This document shows positions 28,060 to 39,706 of a stretch of 53,922 nt of DNA, one piece after another; positions within the stretch are counted from its first letter, which is position 1, and every line of letters starts with the position of its first letter. The stretch spans positions 1 to 53,922 of the forward strand of contig SCRU01000058.1 of NCBI GenBank assembly GCA_004323695.1. Reading direction: 5' to 3'. Both the position numbers and the translations under genes were made by a program. The notes under the pieces were generated by a model that searched no databases, had not been told where the DNA came from, and saw only the letters and a list, made by a program, of their open reading frames with translations. This DNA comes from Burkholderiaceae bacterium (GTDB lineage: Bacteria; Pseudomonadota; Gammaproteobacteria; Burkholderiales; Burkholderiaceae_C).

Positions 28060-28896
28060 TTATAAATCCGTGCGCAGCTTCCAGATTTCAGGGAACAGCA
28101 CCACGTCGAGCATCTTGCGCAGATAGCTCACGCCGCCGGTGCCTCCGGTGCCGCGCTTGAAGCCGATGATGCGCTCCACCGTCGTGACGTGGCGGAAGCG
28201 CCAGACGCGAAAGGCGTCTTCCAGGTCGGTCAGTTTTTCGCCCAGTTGGTAGAGATCCCAATACTTGTGCGGGTCGCGGTACACGCGAAGCCAGGCGGCC
28301 TCCACAGCCTCGCTGGCCGCGTAGGGCTGGGTCCAGTCGCGCTCCAGGTGATCGGCCGGCACCGGCAGGCCCTGGCGCGCCAGCAGGCGCAGCGCCTCGT
28401 CGTAAAGGGAAGGCGCGCGGTACGCGGCCTCCACCTTTTGCAGCAGCTCGGGGCGGTGGGCATGGGGCTTGAGCATCGCGCCGTTCTTGTTGCCAAGCGC
28501 GAATTCGATGCAGCGGTACTGCCAGCTCTGGAAGCCACTGGAGCTGCCCAGGTACGGCCGCATCGCGGTGTATTCGGGTGGCGTCATGGTGGCCAGCACG
28601 GTCCAGGCCTGCACCAGCTGCTCCATGATGCGCGAGACGCGCGCCAGCATCTTGAAGGCGCTGGGCAGATCCCCCGCCACGATGCAGGCGGTGGCTGCGT
28701 GCAACTCGTGCAGCATCAGCTTCATCCACAGCTCGCTGGTCTGGTGCTGGATGATGAACAGCATCTCGTCATGCGCTGGCGAGAGGGGCTGTTGCGCGTT
28801 CAGGACCTGGTCCAGGTGCAGGTAGTCGCTGTAGCTCATGGACTGGCTGAAGTCCAGCTTGGCCTTCTCCTCGATCACGATGTGTTCGTTGCTCAT
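28060..28896 (-). CDS. kynA: Tryptophan 2,3-dioxygenase
   Basis: 278-residue haem dioxygenase that opens the indole ring of tryptophan to N-formylkynurenine. Family marks are [39 protein letters not shown] (with the haem-site region), [12 protein letters not shown] and [16 protein letters not shown] near the C-terminus. The ATG at 28896 overlaps the kynU stop in a TGATG; a GTG three bases upstream is an alternative. It is the second gene of a kynU-kynA operon. Confidence 0.95.
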   Translation of the reverse strand: MSNEHIVIEEKAKLDFSQSMSYSDYLHLDQVLNAQQPLSPAHDEMLFIIQHQTSELWMKLMLHELHAATACIVAGDLPSAFKMLARVSRIMEQLVQAWTVLATMTPPEYTAMRPYLGSSSGFQSWQYRCIEFALGNKNGAMLKPHAHRPELLQKVEAAYRAPSLYDEALRLLARQGLPVPADHLERDWTQPYAASEAVEAAWLRVYRDPHKYWDLYQLGEKLTDLEDAFRVWRFRHVTTVERIIGFKRGTGGTGGVSYLRKMLDVVLFPEIWKLRTDL

Positions 28897-30212
28897 CACG
28901 TCACCGCCATTTTCTGGTTGAATTCAGCGCGCTGCCACTCGCCGGTTTCCAGTACCTGTCTCAGATGCTCGACCGCATGCCAGACGTCTTCGAAGCCCAG
29001 GTACAGGGGCGTCAGGCCGAAGCGCAGGATGTCCAATGCGCCGCGACGTCCCGGGCCCGTTGAAGGATCCCCGGCGCGGAAGTCGCCGATCACGCCGCGC
29101 GCGATCAGCGCCTGCACGATCGCATAGGCGCCCGAGTCGCCCTCGGGATCCTGTGGATGGGTGCGCGTGAGGCAGACCTGCGAGCCGCGCTGCGCGTGCG
29201 CGCGCGGCGTCGCCAGGCCCAGGCCGTAGCCGGCGCAGCGCTGCTCGGTCAGTTCGATGAACAGGTCGGTCAAGGCCAGCGACTTGGCGCGCAGGGCGAC
29301 CATGCCGCCCAGCGGTTCGGCCGCCAATACGGTGTCGAGCCCGCACTCCAGCGCCGCCAGACTCAGCATCGGCTGGGTGCCGCACAGGTAGCGCGCGATG
29401 CCCGGCGCAGGACGGTAGTCCGGCGTGAACTGGAACGGCGCGGCATGGCCCCACCAACCCGCCAGCGGCTGCCAGAAGCGCTCCGCGTGCCGCGGGTTGA
29501 CCCAGACGAAGGCCGGCGCGCCCGGGCCGCCATTCAGGTATTTGTAGCCGCAGCCGATGCTGAAGTCGGCGTTCGACGCGTTCAGTTCCACGGGCACGGC
29601 ACCCGCGCTGTGCGCCAGGTCCCAGACCGTGAGCGCGCCCGCGGCATGCGCTGCCGCGGTGACCGCCGCCATGTCGTGCATCGCGCCGGTGCGGTAGTTG
29701 ACGTGCGTCAGCATCAGCACCGCGACCTCGGGCGTGAGTGCGGCCGCGACCTCGTCCGGTTCGACCAGTTGCAGGCGCAGGCCGCGCTCGGCGCACAGCG
29801 CCTGGGCAATGTACAGATCGGTCGGGAAGTTGCTGCGTTCGCTTACCATCACCTTGCGCTGCGGCGCATCCTGCGCGGCGATGTGCAGCGCCGCGCTCAG
29901 CACCTTGTACAGGTTGACCGAGGTGCTGTCGGTTGCCACCACCTCGCCCGGCGCGGCGCCGATCAGCCGCGCGATCTTGTCGCCCAGGCGCTGCGGCAGC
30001 TCGAACCAGCCGGCACTGTTCCAGGAACGGATGAGGCCATGGCCCCATTCCTGCGTGACGACCTCGGCAACTCGGGCCATCGCCGTTTTGGGCAGCACGC
30101 CGAGCGAGTTGCCATCGAGGTAGATCACCCCTTCGGGAATGGAGAATTGGTCGCGCAGTGCGCGCAGCGGGTCCTGCGCGTCGAGTGCGCGGCAGTCTTG
30201 CAGGGTGGTCAT
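28896..30212 (-). CDS. kynU: Kynureninase
   Basis: 438-residue PLP enzyme that cleaves kynurenine to anthranilate and alanine. The PLP lysine lies in [45 protein letters not shown] and the C-terminal [18 protein letters not shown] are further signatures. It is transcribed before kynA, to which it is coupled. The formamidase gene kynB, needed between the two steps, is not in this operon. Confidence 0.95.
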   Translation of the reverse strand: MTTLQDCRALDAQDPLRALRDQFSIPEGVIYLDGNSLGVLPKTAMARVAEVVTQEWGHGLIRSWNSAGWFELPQRLGDKIARLIGAAPGEVVATDSTSVNLYKVLSAALHIAAQDAPQRKVMVSERSNFPTDLYIAQALCAERGLRLQLVEPDEVAAALTPEVAVLMLTHVNYRTGAMHDMAAVTAAAHAAGALTVWDLAHSAGAVPVELNASNADFSIGCGYKYLNGGPGAPAFVWVNPRHAERFWQPLAGWWGHAAPFQFTPDYRPAPGIARYLCGTQPMLSLAALECGLDTVLAAEPLGGMVALRAKSLALTDLFIELTEQRCAGYGLGLATPRAHAQRGSQVCLTRTHPQDPEGDSGAYAIVQALIARGVIGDFRAGDPSTGPGRRGALDILRFGLTPLYLGFEDVWHAVEHLRQVLETGEWQRAEFNQKMAVT

Positions 30213-30263
30213 GTCGTTCTCGGAATGAGGAATGTGGTGGATGGATTTCAGGCTTCACGCAGG

Positions 30264-30283
30264 GCCGCGCGAACCCGCGCGGC
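30264..30283. other. Perfect GC hairpin between maeB and kynU
   Basis: GCCGCGCG-AACC-CGCGCGGC, an 8-bp perfect stem with a 4-base loop, lies in the 204-base gap between maeB and kynU. There is no T-run after it on the minus strand, so it may be a leader structure of kynU or a weak end for maeB. Confidence 0.35.
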
Positions 30284-30416
30284 GTCGCCATGCATTGCTT
30301 CGGGAGGCGAAATGCCCGGGGTTTTTTTCATCACGGCGTGAAGGTAGCACCGCGAAAAAGACCATGGTGTCGGTTATTTCCAACAGCCGGGATAAAAAGT
30401 GGCGCCCACCATCGGC

Positions 30417-32723
<2,307 letters not shown>

Positions 32724-32810
32724 GACGGTCTCCAGTGGTCGGTGGATAAGAGAGACTACTGCAAAGCCGGTCGTCTTTCACGCCCTGTTGATACCCGGAA
32801 GGTGCTTGAA

Positions 32811-32838
32811 ATAAAAAGCGCCCCGCGAGCGGGGCGCT
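32811..32838 (-). terminator. Rho-independent terminator of the purine permease gene
   Basis: On the minus strand a stem of AGCGCCCCGC against GCGGGGCGCT (32817-32838) is followed directly by TTTTTAT. It lies about 107 bases after the permease stop and before the maeB start, so it separates the two transcripts. Confidence 0.85.
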
Positions 32839-32944
32839 GTTGCCGGTGTATTGGCCAAAGCTCTAAATTCAGAGGAAATAAGCGATCAAGCCATCATCCA
32901 ATCTATATTGTTTGCTATTTATTATGTAGTAAACGACTGGGCAC

Positions 32945-34396
32945 TTAATGCGCCCCTGCGGTGGCCGGGCCGTGTCCCTTGCTGCCGTTGAAGAACAGGT
33001 TCAGCAACACCGCGGTGATCGAGGTCAACAGGATGCCGCTGTGCAGAATCGGGGACAGCAGGGGCGACATCTGCTGCGACCAGTTCGGGGCCACGAGCGG
33101 AATCAGGCCGGCGCCGACCGATACCGCGACGATGTACAGGTTGAAGCGATTGTCCTTGTAGTCGACCGTGGACAGGATGCGGATCCCGGTCGCGGCCACC
33201 ATGCCGAACATCACCAGGCCGGCGCCGCCGAGCACGAATTGCGGAATGTCGGCGATCACGGCCGCCATCTTGGGCAGGCCGCCGAGCACGATCATGATCA
33301 CGCCGCCCACCACGCAGACCCAGCGGCTTTTCACCCCGGTGACAGCCACCAGCCCAACGTTCTGCGAGAAGCTGGTGTGCGGGAAGGTGTTCATGAACCC
33401 GGCGAATACCGTGCCGAGGCCGTCCATGCGCAGGCCCGCCGCGAGCCGCGCCGGGCTGAGCTTGACATTCACGATGTCGGCGACCGCCAGAAACATGCCG
33501 GTGGATTCGATCATCACGACGATCATCACGATCGTGAAAGTGACGATATCAATCACGCTAAAGGTGGGCACACCGAAGGCGAACGGCGTGACGATATTGA
33601 ACCAGGGCGCCGTGCCGACGTTGCCGAAGCTCATCTTGCCCAACCCGACCGCCACGATGCAACCGGCGATCAAACCCAGCAGCACCGCGATGTTCGCGAT
33701 GAATCCCTTGCCGTACTTGACCAGCGCCATGATGAAGATCATCACCGCCAGGGCGACGGCCATGTTGCCGAGTGCGCCGTAGTTCGGATTCGCGATCATC
33801 GGAATCTTGCCCGGCAGGCTGGTGAGCGCGGCCCCGCCGGCGGCGGCCTTGGCGCTGTCGATCATCGAGGTCAGCTTGGCCACGTCGACCTTCTGCGCCA
33901 GGAACGCGGGACCGCCCATGGCCCAGCCCACGCCGACCTCCATCAGGCTGATGCCGATGATGCCGATGATGCTGCCGGTGACCACGGGCGGAAAGTACTT
34001 GAGCAGCCGGCTCATCACCGGCGCGAGCAGGAAGGCGACGATGCCGGCTCCGATGCCGGCTCCGAAGATCGCCCGCGCGCCGTCCACACCGGGTGTACCG
34101 ATGCCCAGCGCGATCATCGGGCCGACAGCGGCGAAGGTCACCCCCATCATCACCGGCAGCTTGACGCCTAGCCAGCGGCTTGCGCCGAGCGACTGCAGCA
34201 AGGTGATGACGCCGCAGCTGAACAGGTCGGCGGAAATGAGCATGGCCGTCTGCTCGGGGCTGAATTTGAGCACTCCGCCAATGATCAGCGGCACCGCGAT
34301 CGCGCCCGCGTACATCACCAGCACATGCTGGAGCCCCAGGGTGAAGAGTTTGCCGGCTGGCAACACCTCGTCGACGTCGTGAACGGTTTCAGTCAT
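32945..34396 (-). CDS. Purine (urate/xanthine) permease, NCS2 family
   Basis: 483-residue, about 14-segment nucleobase:cation symporter. Family marks are LQHVLVMYAGAIAVPLIIGG near the start, VVMIESTGMFLAVADIV and NTFPHTSFSQNVGLVAVTGVKSRW, the NCS2 signature region. In this setting urate or xanthine is the likely substrate. A copy of the urate-region operator (34425-34438) lies 29-42 bases upstream of the ATG, and a terminator follows at 32811-32838, so it forms a single-gene unit of the regulon. Confidence 0.92.
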   Translation of the reverse strand: MTETVHDVDEVLPAGKLFTLGLQHVLVMYAGAIAVPLIIGGVLKFSPEQTAMLISADLFSCGVITLLQSLGASRWLGVKLPVMMGVTFAAVGPMIALGIGTPGVDGARAIFGAGIGAGIVAFLLAPVMSRLLKYFPPVVTGSIIGIIGISLMEVGVGWAMGGPAFLAQKVDVAKLTSMIDSAKAAAGGAALTSLPGKIPMIANPNYGALGNMAVALAVMIFIMALVKYGKGFIANIAVLLGLIAGCIVAVGLGKMSFGNVGTAPWFNIVTPFAFGVPTFSVIDIVTFTIVMIVVMIESTGMFLAVADIVNVKLSPARLAAGLRMDGLGTVFAGFMNTFPHTSFSQNVGLVAVTGVKSRWVCVVGGVIMIVLGGLPKMAAVIADIPQFVLGGAGLVMFGMVAATGIRILSTVDYKDNRFNLYIVAVSVGAGLIPLVAPNWSQQMSPLLSPILHSGILLTSITAVLLNLFFNGSKGHGPATAGAH

Positions 34397-34424
34397 GATG
34401 AGTCCTGTGATGTTATGTGTACGA

Positions 34425-34438
34425 AACTGTATACACTT
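34425..34438. promoter_or_regulatory. GntR-FCD operator, permease copy
   Basis: AACTGTATACACTT, core TGTATACA at 34428-34435, one base different from the perfect palindrome at 39272-39285. A degenerate second box TGTGTACG lies 12 bases away centre to centre (34416-34423). It stands just before the permease start. Confidence 0.75.
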
Positions 34439-34560
34439 TATAAAAAATCACGTATAGCGGTAAACCCTAGGTTCGGCGGGGCGGACGGGTGACTCAGCTT
34501 TTACTTTTCCGTATGGAATCGTGGCCCCACCGGGCCAGATCTGAGACCCGGGCGGCGTAC

Positions 34561-34586
34561 ACCCGGGCGTGTGAACACCCCCGGGT
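34561..34586. terminator. Strong hairpin after the M20 gene
   Basis: ACCCGGGCGTGT and ACACCCCCGGGT form a 12-position stem with one mismatch and a GA loop, 9 bases after the M20 stop on the minus strand. No T-run follows, so it could be a terminator or an mRNA-end stabiliser of the ureide operon. Confidence 0.55.
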
Positions 34587-34595
34587 TTCGCGCCG

Positions 34596-35834
34596 TTACG
34601 CGAGCAGGTCGCGCAGCGCGCGCGCGATCACCTTCGTCGCGCGGCGCAGATCCTGCAGGTCGATCCGTTCGTCGGCGCGCTTCGCGTGCGACTCGAGCAC
34701 CGTGCGCGGGCCGGCGCCGTAGATCACGCCCGGAATGCCGGCCTCGCCGTACAGGCGCACATCGGTATAGAGGGGCGTTCCCATCGCGGGGATCGCCTCG
34801 CCGAACACCTCGGCGCCGTGCTGCTGGATCGCCTCGACCAGCGGCTTGTTGCCGGGAAGCGGCTTCATCGAATTGGCGAGCAGGATGCGCCGGATCTCGA
34901 CCGTGATGCCGCCGCCCGGGGTCTTGAACTCTGCCGCGGCCTGCGTGATCACCTTGCGAATCGTCGCTTCGACCTCGGCTGGGTTCTCCTCGGGGATCAT
35001 GCGCCGGTCCAGTTTGAACACCACTTTGCCGGGGATCACGTTGGTGTTGGTGCCGCCTTCGATCCAGCCGACGTTCAGGTACGGATGGTCGATGCCGATC
35101 ACGTTCGACTTAACGTCCTTGTACAGCGTGTTCTGCCGGTACAGGGCGTTCAGGATATGCACCGCGCCCTGCAGCGCATCGACGCCGGTGGACGGCACCG
35201 CAGCGTGCGCCATCTTGCCGTGGACGGTGACCTCCATCTGCAGGCAGCCGTTGTGCGCGGTCACCACCTCGTAGCTGAAGCCCGCGGCGATCATCAGGTC
35301 GGGCCGGGTGTGCTTGTGTTTCAAGAGCCAACCCGGGCCCAGAATGCCGCCGAATTCCTCGTCATAGGTGAAATGCAGCTCGATGCTGCCCCGGCCCGGC
35401 TTCGCGACCGCCTCGAGTGCGCGCACCGCGAAAGTGAAGGTCGAGAAGTCGCACTTGCTGACCGCCGCCGCGCGGCCGTACAGCTTGCCGTCCGCCACCT
35501 CGCCGCCGTAGGGGTCGTGGGTCCAGCCCTCGCCGGGCGGCACCACGTCGCCGTGCGCGTTCAGTGCGACCGTGCGGCCGCCGTCGCCATAGCGGCGGCG
35601 CACGATCAGGTTGGTGATCGACTCCAGGCCGTAATCGTGCACTTCCTGCGCCGGCACCGGGAACTTCTCGGCCTCGAAGCCAAAGCCTTTGAGCAGATCG
35701 GCGGTGCGTTCGGCGTGCGGTGCGTTGTTGCCCGGCGGCGTGTCGGTGGGCACGCGCACCAGCTCCTGCAGGAAGTGCACCTGCTCGTCGAAATGGCTGT
35801 CGATCCAGGCGTCCAGTTGCTTGTAGTCGGTCAT
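34596..35834 (-). CDS. M20-family metallohydrolase (ArgE/DapE-type) of the ureide operon
   Basis: 412-residue two-domain zinc hydrolase. Metal and catalytic motifs are visible: NAHGDVVPPGEGW (His and Asp), TYDEEFGG (Glu pair) and SHAKRADERI (His near the C-terminus). The usual GxxDxK segment after the first motif reads GRAAAVSKCDFS, a marked variant. The start overlaps the UraD-AllC stop by 4 bases, so it is the last gene of the regulator/ureide operon. It probably removes an amide or carbamoyl group from a ureide or an N-carbamoyl compound; ureidoglycolate or a related product is a guess. Confidence 0.85.
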   Translation of the reverse strand: MTDYKQLDAWIDSHFDEQVHFLQELVRVPTDTPPGNNAPHAERTADLLKGFGFEAEKFPVPAQEVHDYGLESITNLIVRRRYGDGGRTVALNAHGDVVPPGEGWTHDPYGGEVADGKLYGRAAAVSKCDFSTFTFAVRALEAVAKPGRGSIELHFTYDEEFGGILGPGWLLKHKHTRPDLMIAAGFSYEVVTAHNGCLQMEVTVHGKMAHAAVPSTGVDALQGAVHILNALYRQNTLYKDVKSNVIGIDHPYLNVGWIEGGTNTNVIPGKVVFKLDRRMIPEENPAEVEATIRKVITQAAAEFKTPGGGITVEIRRILLANSMKPLPGNKPLVEAIQQHGAEVFGEAIPAMGTPLYTDVRLYGEAGIPGVIYGAGPRTVLESHAKRADERIDLQDLRRATKVIARALRDLLA

Positions 35835-37609
35835 GTTTTTTCCGCGGCAAGGTTGTCAAGAAGGAGCTGGAACGCCTCGACCGCGAGCTGCATGTCGGCG
35901 CTGGTCGTGCTCTCCAGGGGGTTGTGGCTGATGCCGGCGTTTTCGCCGCGCACGAACAGCATGGCTTGCGGCATTACCTCGTGCAGCTTCATCGCATCGT
36001 GCCCGGCGCCGCTGGGCATGCGGTGCACCGGCACGCCCAGGGCGTCGACCGCGCGCTCCCAGCGCTGCTGCCAGGCCGGCGCGCTCGGTGCGGCGGCTGC
36101 GCGCACGGTTTCCTCGAGTTTGAAATGCAGGCCGCGGCGCTCGCAGATGCGCTGGAGTTCAGCACACACATCGCTGACGCAGGCATCGCGTATTTCATTC
36201 GTGGTCGCACGGATGTCGAGGCTGAACTTGCAACGACCGGGCACCACGTTCATGGAACCGTTGGGCACCTCGAGCATGCCCACGGTGGCAACCAGGTGCG
36301 GCACCGTACCGCCGCGCTTTTCGACGTACAGCACCAGTTCCGCTGCCGCTGCGGCCGCGTCGCGGCGCCGGTCCATTGGCGTGGTGCCGGCGTGACTGGC
36401 CATCCCGATGATTTCACAAACGTAGCGCACGCTGCCGTTGATGGACGTCACGATACCCAGCGGCAGGTCGATTTCGTTCAGCACCGGCCCCTGCTCGATA
36501 TGCACCTCGACAAAACCGAGGTACCTGGAAGCATCGCGTTTGAGCTTCGGGATATCGTCGATGCATAGCCCTGCGTGCTCGATGGCCGAGCGCATCGTGA
36601 CGCCATCCGCGTCTTTCTGGTCGAGCCAGCTCAGGTCGAATTGACCAGTGAGTGCTCCCGAGCCCAGAAACACGGCCTTGTAGCGCTGGCCTTCCTCCTC
36701 GGCGAAGCCAACCACTTCGAAGCCGAAGGGCAGCCGGCGCTTTGCACGGCTGAGTTCGCGCACGCAGGCCATTGGCACGAAAATGCCCAAGCGCCCGTCG
36801 TACTTGCCGCCGTTGCGCACCGTGTCGTAGTGGCTGCCGGTCAGCAGGCGTTTCGCGGCGGGATCGCTGCCATGGTAGACGCCGACCACGTTGCCGACCG
36901 CGTCGATAGCGACCTCGTCGAATCCGCAATCCTCGCGCATCCAGTGTGAGATGCGCTGCGCGCAGGCGCGGTGCGCATCGGTCAGGTAGGTCACCGTGAG
37001 TTCGCCGCGCTCCGCGTAACCCGGGTCGCTGTTCGTCGACAGCCGTTCGGCCCAGTCCCACACCTGGTTGCCCAGATCCGGTGGCGCGCCGAACTTGTCT
37101 TCCAGGCGGATTTCGGCGATCCGATGGATGTTGCGGATGCATTCGGCGAGCTCGAAATCCGGATGGTTTTCCAGCCGGCGCTCGAACGTGGAGATGATCT
37201 GGGCCCTGGTGAGGCCGGTCCCGCGCGGGCCCCGCACCGCCAGCACGAACGGAAAGCCGAACTTCGCGTTGTAGGCCGCATTGAGCTGCTGGATCTTCGC
37301 GAATTCCTCCAGCGTGCAGTCGGTCAGGCCAGCCTTGCTCTGCTCGTTCGTCGACTCGGCGGTCAGCGCCTTCGCGACCATGGCCTTGCCGGCGAGCTCC
37401 GGGTGCGCACGGATCAGTGCAAGCTTGGCGTCCCGGCCGGCCTGCTCGAGCACCTGGGCCATCGCATGTTTGAGCTGGGCGAGCGAGCGAAACGGCCGGT
37501 GCGCGAGCGCCCGCTCGGCGATCCAGGGCGAATGCTCGTACAGCCCGTCGAGCATTTTTGCGGCCTCGCCTGGAGGCGCCGCATTGAGTTGTTGCAGTGA
37601 GAGGGTCAT
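35831..37609 (-). CDS. Fusion of OHCU decarboxylase (UraD) and allantoate amidohydrolase (AllC)
   Basis: 592 residues. The N-terminal ~170 form OHCU decarboxylase, recognised by YEHSPWIAERA, IRAHPELAGK and YNAKFGFPFVLAVRG. The rest is an M20-type allantoate amidohydrolase with TGSHYDTVRNGGKYDGRLGI (metal His/Asp), VGFAEEEGQRYKAVFLGSGAL and VEIHIEQGPVL-like glutamates (seen as EVHIEQGPVLNE). One polypeptide thus covers a step before and a step after allantoinase. It starts 4 bases after the allantoinase stop. Both halves look intact. Confidence 0.92.
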   Translation of the reverse strand: MTLSLQQLNAAPPGEAAKMLDGLYEHSPWIAERALAHRPFRSLAQLKHAMAQVLEQAGRDAKLALIRAHPELAGKAMVAKALTAESTNEQSKAGLTDCTLEEFAKIQQLNAAYNAKFGFPFVLAVRGPRGTGLTRAQIISTFERRLENHPDFELAECIRNIHRIAEIRLEDKFGAPPDLGNQVWDWAERLSTNSDPGYAERGELTVTYLTDAHRACAQRISHWMREDCGFDEVAIDAVGNVVGVYHGSDPAAKRLLTGSHYDTVRNGGKYDGRLGIFVPMACVRELSRAKRRLPFGFEVVGFAEEEGQRYKAVFLGSGALTGQFDLSWLDQKDADGVTMRSAIEHAGLCIDDIPKLKRDASRYLGFVEVHIEQGPVLNEIDLPLGIVTSINGSVRYVCEIIGMASHAGTTPMDRRRDAAAAAAELVLYVEKRGGTVPHLVATVGMLEVPNGSMNVVPGRCKFSLDIRATTNEIRDACVSDVCAELQRICERRGLHFKLEETVRAAAAPSAPAWQQRWERAVDALGVPVHRMPSGAGHDAMKLHEVMPQAMLFVRGENAGISHNPLESTTSADMQLAVEAFQLLLDNLAAEKT

Positions 37610-37613
37610 GGGT

Positions 37614-38564
37614 TCAACCTTGATAGGGGTGGGCCTGCTTCCAGTGGCGGGCGATGTCGATGCGCCGGCAGACCCAGACGCGGTCGTGCTTCGCGATGTG
37701 ATCGAGGAAGCGCTGCAGCGCCACGATGCGCCCCGGATGGCCGAGCAGGCGGCAATGCATGCCGATGCTCATCATCTTGGGGCGGTCCTGGCCGGCCGGA
37801 TCGCCCTCGGCATAGAGCGCGTCGAAGCTGTCGCGCATGTACTGGAAGAACGGGTCCGCGTGCGAGTAGCCCTGCGGCAGTGCAAAGCGCATGTCGTTGC
37901 AGTCGAGCGTGTACGGGACGATCAGGTGCGGCACCGCGGCGCCGTCGCTCTTCTTCACCTTCATCCAGAACGGCAGGTCGTCGCCGTAGTAGTCGCTGTC
38001 GTAATCGAATCCGCCGTAGTCAGCTACCAGTCGCCGCGTGCGCGGGCTATCGCGCCCCGTGTACCAGCCGAGCGGGCGCTCGCCGGTCAGCTGTTCGATC
38101 GTCTGCATCGCCAGGCGCATGTGCTCGCGCTCGGTCGCCTCGTCGACGCCCTGGTAATGGATCCAGCGCCAGCCGTGGCAGGCGATCTCGTGGCCCAGTT
38201 CCCTGAACGCGGCGGCGACCTCGGGATGACGCTGCAACGCCTTGCCGACACCGAACACGGTCAGCGGCAGGCCGCGCGACTCGAACTCGCGCAGGATGCG
38301 CCAGACCCCGGCGCGCGAGCCGTACTCGTAGATGCCCTCCATGCTCATGTGCCGTTCCGGGTAGCTGGCCGGGTTGAACATTTCCGACAGAAACTGTTCG
38401 GACCCGGCGTCGCCGTCGAGCACGCAGTTCTCGCTGCCCTCCTCATAGTTCAGGACGAACTGCACGGCCACGCGCGCGCCACCGGGCCAGCGGGCATGCG
38501 GCGGGTTGCGGCCATAGCCGGTCAGGTCGCGGGGGTAGGGAAGGGTGCAGTCGTAGGTGTTCAT
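37614..38564 (-). CDS. puuE: Allantoinase, polysaccharide deacetylase type (PuuE)
   Basis: 316-residue member of the NodB/polysaccharide deacetylase fold that hydrolyses allantoin to allantoate. Signatures are YPRDLTGYGRNPPHARWPGGARVAVQFVLNYEEGSE, seen in part as NYEEGSENCVLDGDAGSE, and GHEIACHGWRWIHYQ with the metal His. The TGRDSPRTRRLVADYGGFDYDSDYY region is also typical. It sits between the regulator gene (14 bases) and the fusion gene (4 bases), clearly one operon. Confidence 0.94.
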   Translation of the reverse strand: MNTYDCTLPYPRDLTGYGRNPPHARWPGGARVAVQFVLNYEEGSENCVLDGDAGSEQFLSEMFNPASYPERHMSMEGIYEYGSRAGVWRILREFESRGLPLTVFGVGKALQRHPEVAAAFRELGHEIACHGWRWIHYQGVDEATEREHMRLAMQTIEQLTGERPLGWYTGRDSPRTRRLVADYGGFDYDSDYYGDDLPFWMKVKKSDGAAVPHLIVPYTLDCNDMRFALPQGYSHADPFFQYMRDSFDALYAEGDPAGQDRPKMMSIGMHCRLLGHPGRIVALQRFLDHIAKHDRVWVCRRIDIARHWKQAHPYQG

Positions 38565-38578
38565 GATGAATCGACGGG

Positions 38579-39253
38579 TCAGGACAGGGCCATGGAAATA
38601 TCGTTGGTGGGTACTTTGCGGTCGAAGGTCAGGTTCTCTTCCACATGCCGCAGATGTTCGGTCATCAGGCGCACGGCGCCCTCTTCATCGCGCGCCGCCA
38701 GCGCCCTGATGATTTCCACATGTTCTTCGTTGGAGTGCTGGGCAGCGCTCGCGCTCTGGTACATCAGGGTGATCAGCGCGCAGCGCGCGATCAGCTTGCC
38801 CAGGATTTGCGCCAGCACCTGGTTGCCGGTGAGTTCGGCCATGCGCACATGAAAATCCCCGAGCAGTTCGGTGCGTCCCGCGACATCCTCCCGCGTGACA
38901 GCCTGCTTTTCCTGGGCGACATGATCTTTCAAGGTCTTGATCTTGGCTGGCGTCATGGTGCGCACCAGGACGCGCGTCATCTCGGCTTCAAGCATGCGGC
39001 GCACCGCGAACACCTGCTTCGCCTCGGTGACCGGCGGCGCGGCGACGAATGCGCCGCGCGCCGGCTCCATTCGGACCAGCCGATTTTGGGCGAGCTGGAA
39101 CAACGCCTGGCGCACCAGGGTGCGGGACACGCCGAAGTGGTCTGCCAGCTTCTGCTCGGCGAGTTTGGCGCCCGGCTGCAGCCGATGCTCCACGATGGCA
39201 CGCGTCAGAGCTTCCACAATGGAGCTGGTGGTCGATGATTGCATGAAGGTCAT
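38579..39253 (-). CDS. GntR-family regulator, FCD subfamily (urate/ureide regulon)
   Basis: 224-residue regulator. The winged helix reads LAEQKLADHFGVSRTLVRQALFQLAQNRLV, and the C-terminal FCD domain contains HVRMAELTGNQVL and SNEEHVEIIRALAARDEEGA, with likely metal-binding histidines. Either ATG at 39253 or 39244 is possible; the longer frame to 39283 would start inside the operator. The palindrome at 39272-39285 lies 19 bases upstream, pointing to autoregulation. It is the first gene of the regulator-puuE-uraD/allC-M20 operon. Urate or an intermediate is the probable effector. Confidence 0.9.
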   Translation of the reverse strand: MTFMQSSTTSSIVEALTRAIVEHRLQPGAKLAEQKLADHFGVSRTLVRQALFQLAQNRLVRMEPARGAFVAAPPVTEAKQVFAVRRMLEAEMTRVLVRTMTPAKIKTLKDHVAQEKQAVTREDVAGRTELLGDFHVRMAELTGNQVLAQILGKLIARCALITLMYQSASAAQHSNEEHVEIIRALAARDEEGAVRLMTEHLRHVEENLTFDRKVPTNDISMALS

Positions 39254-39271
39254 GATAGCGGTATTTTGGAA

Positions 39272-39285
39272 AAGTGTATACACTT
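39272..39285. promoter_or_regulatory. GntR-FCD operator, central perfect palindrome
   Basis: AAGTGTATACACTT is a perfect 14-bp palindrome between the divergent gntR operon and uraH. The same core occurs before the permease (34425-34438) and puuD (41213-41226). A weaker box TGTCGACC lies 12 bases further right. Confidence 0.85.
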
Positions 39286-39338
39286 CTGTCGACCAATTTT
39301 GGCGATCTCCCCTTCAAACCTGATTGATCGGAATACAC

Positions 39339-39689
39339 ATGGGCCTGAGCACACATGTACTGGATACGATGCACGGCTGTCCCGCGGCGGGCATGGCCGT
39401 TGAGCTTTTCACGACCAGCGGCGACACGGCGACGCTGGTGCGCAAGCTGGTTCTGAACAGCGACGGGCGTTCGGACGGCCCGCTGTACGACAACAACACG
39501 CTGCGCAAGGGCACCTACCGACTGGTGTTCGACGTAGCCGGCTATTTCAAGGCGCGCGGCGTGAAGTTGCCCGAGCCCAATTTTCTGGGCAAGGTCAGCC
39601 TCGACTTCGGGGTGGCCCAGACCGATCAGCACTATCACGTGCCGCTGCTGGTCAGCCCATGGAGCTATTCGACCTACCGCGGCTCGTGA
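39339..39689 (+). CDS. uraH: 5-hydroxyisourate hydrolase (transthyretin-like)
   Basis: 116-residue enzyme that converts 5-hydroxyisourate, the product of urate oxidase, to OHCU. The catalytic His lies in LSTHVLDTMHGCPAAGMAVEL, a central Arg is in NSDGRSDGPL, and the protein ends with the hallmark tetrapeptide YRGS. No signal peptide. The ATG at 39339 has a weak ribosome site. It is divergent from the regulator gene and shares its operator. Confidence 0.95.
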   Translation: MGLSTHVLDTMHGCPAAGMAVELFTTSGDTATLVRKLVLNSDGRSDGPLYDNNTLRKGTYRLVFDVAGYFKARGVKLPEPNFLGKVSLDFGVAQTDQHYHVPLLVSPWSYSTYRGS

Positions 39690-39706
39690 GACACGGCGGC
39701 CGACGA

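Noticed and set aside
34561-34586. Hairpin as a definite rho-independent terminator
   Set aside because: No T-run follows on the minus strand, so it is listed only as a probable end structure.
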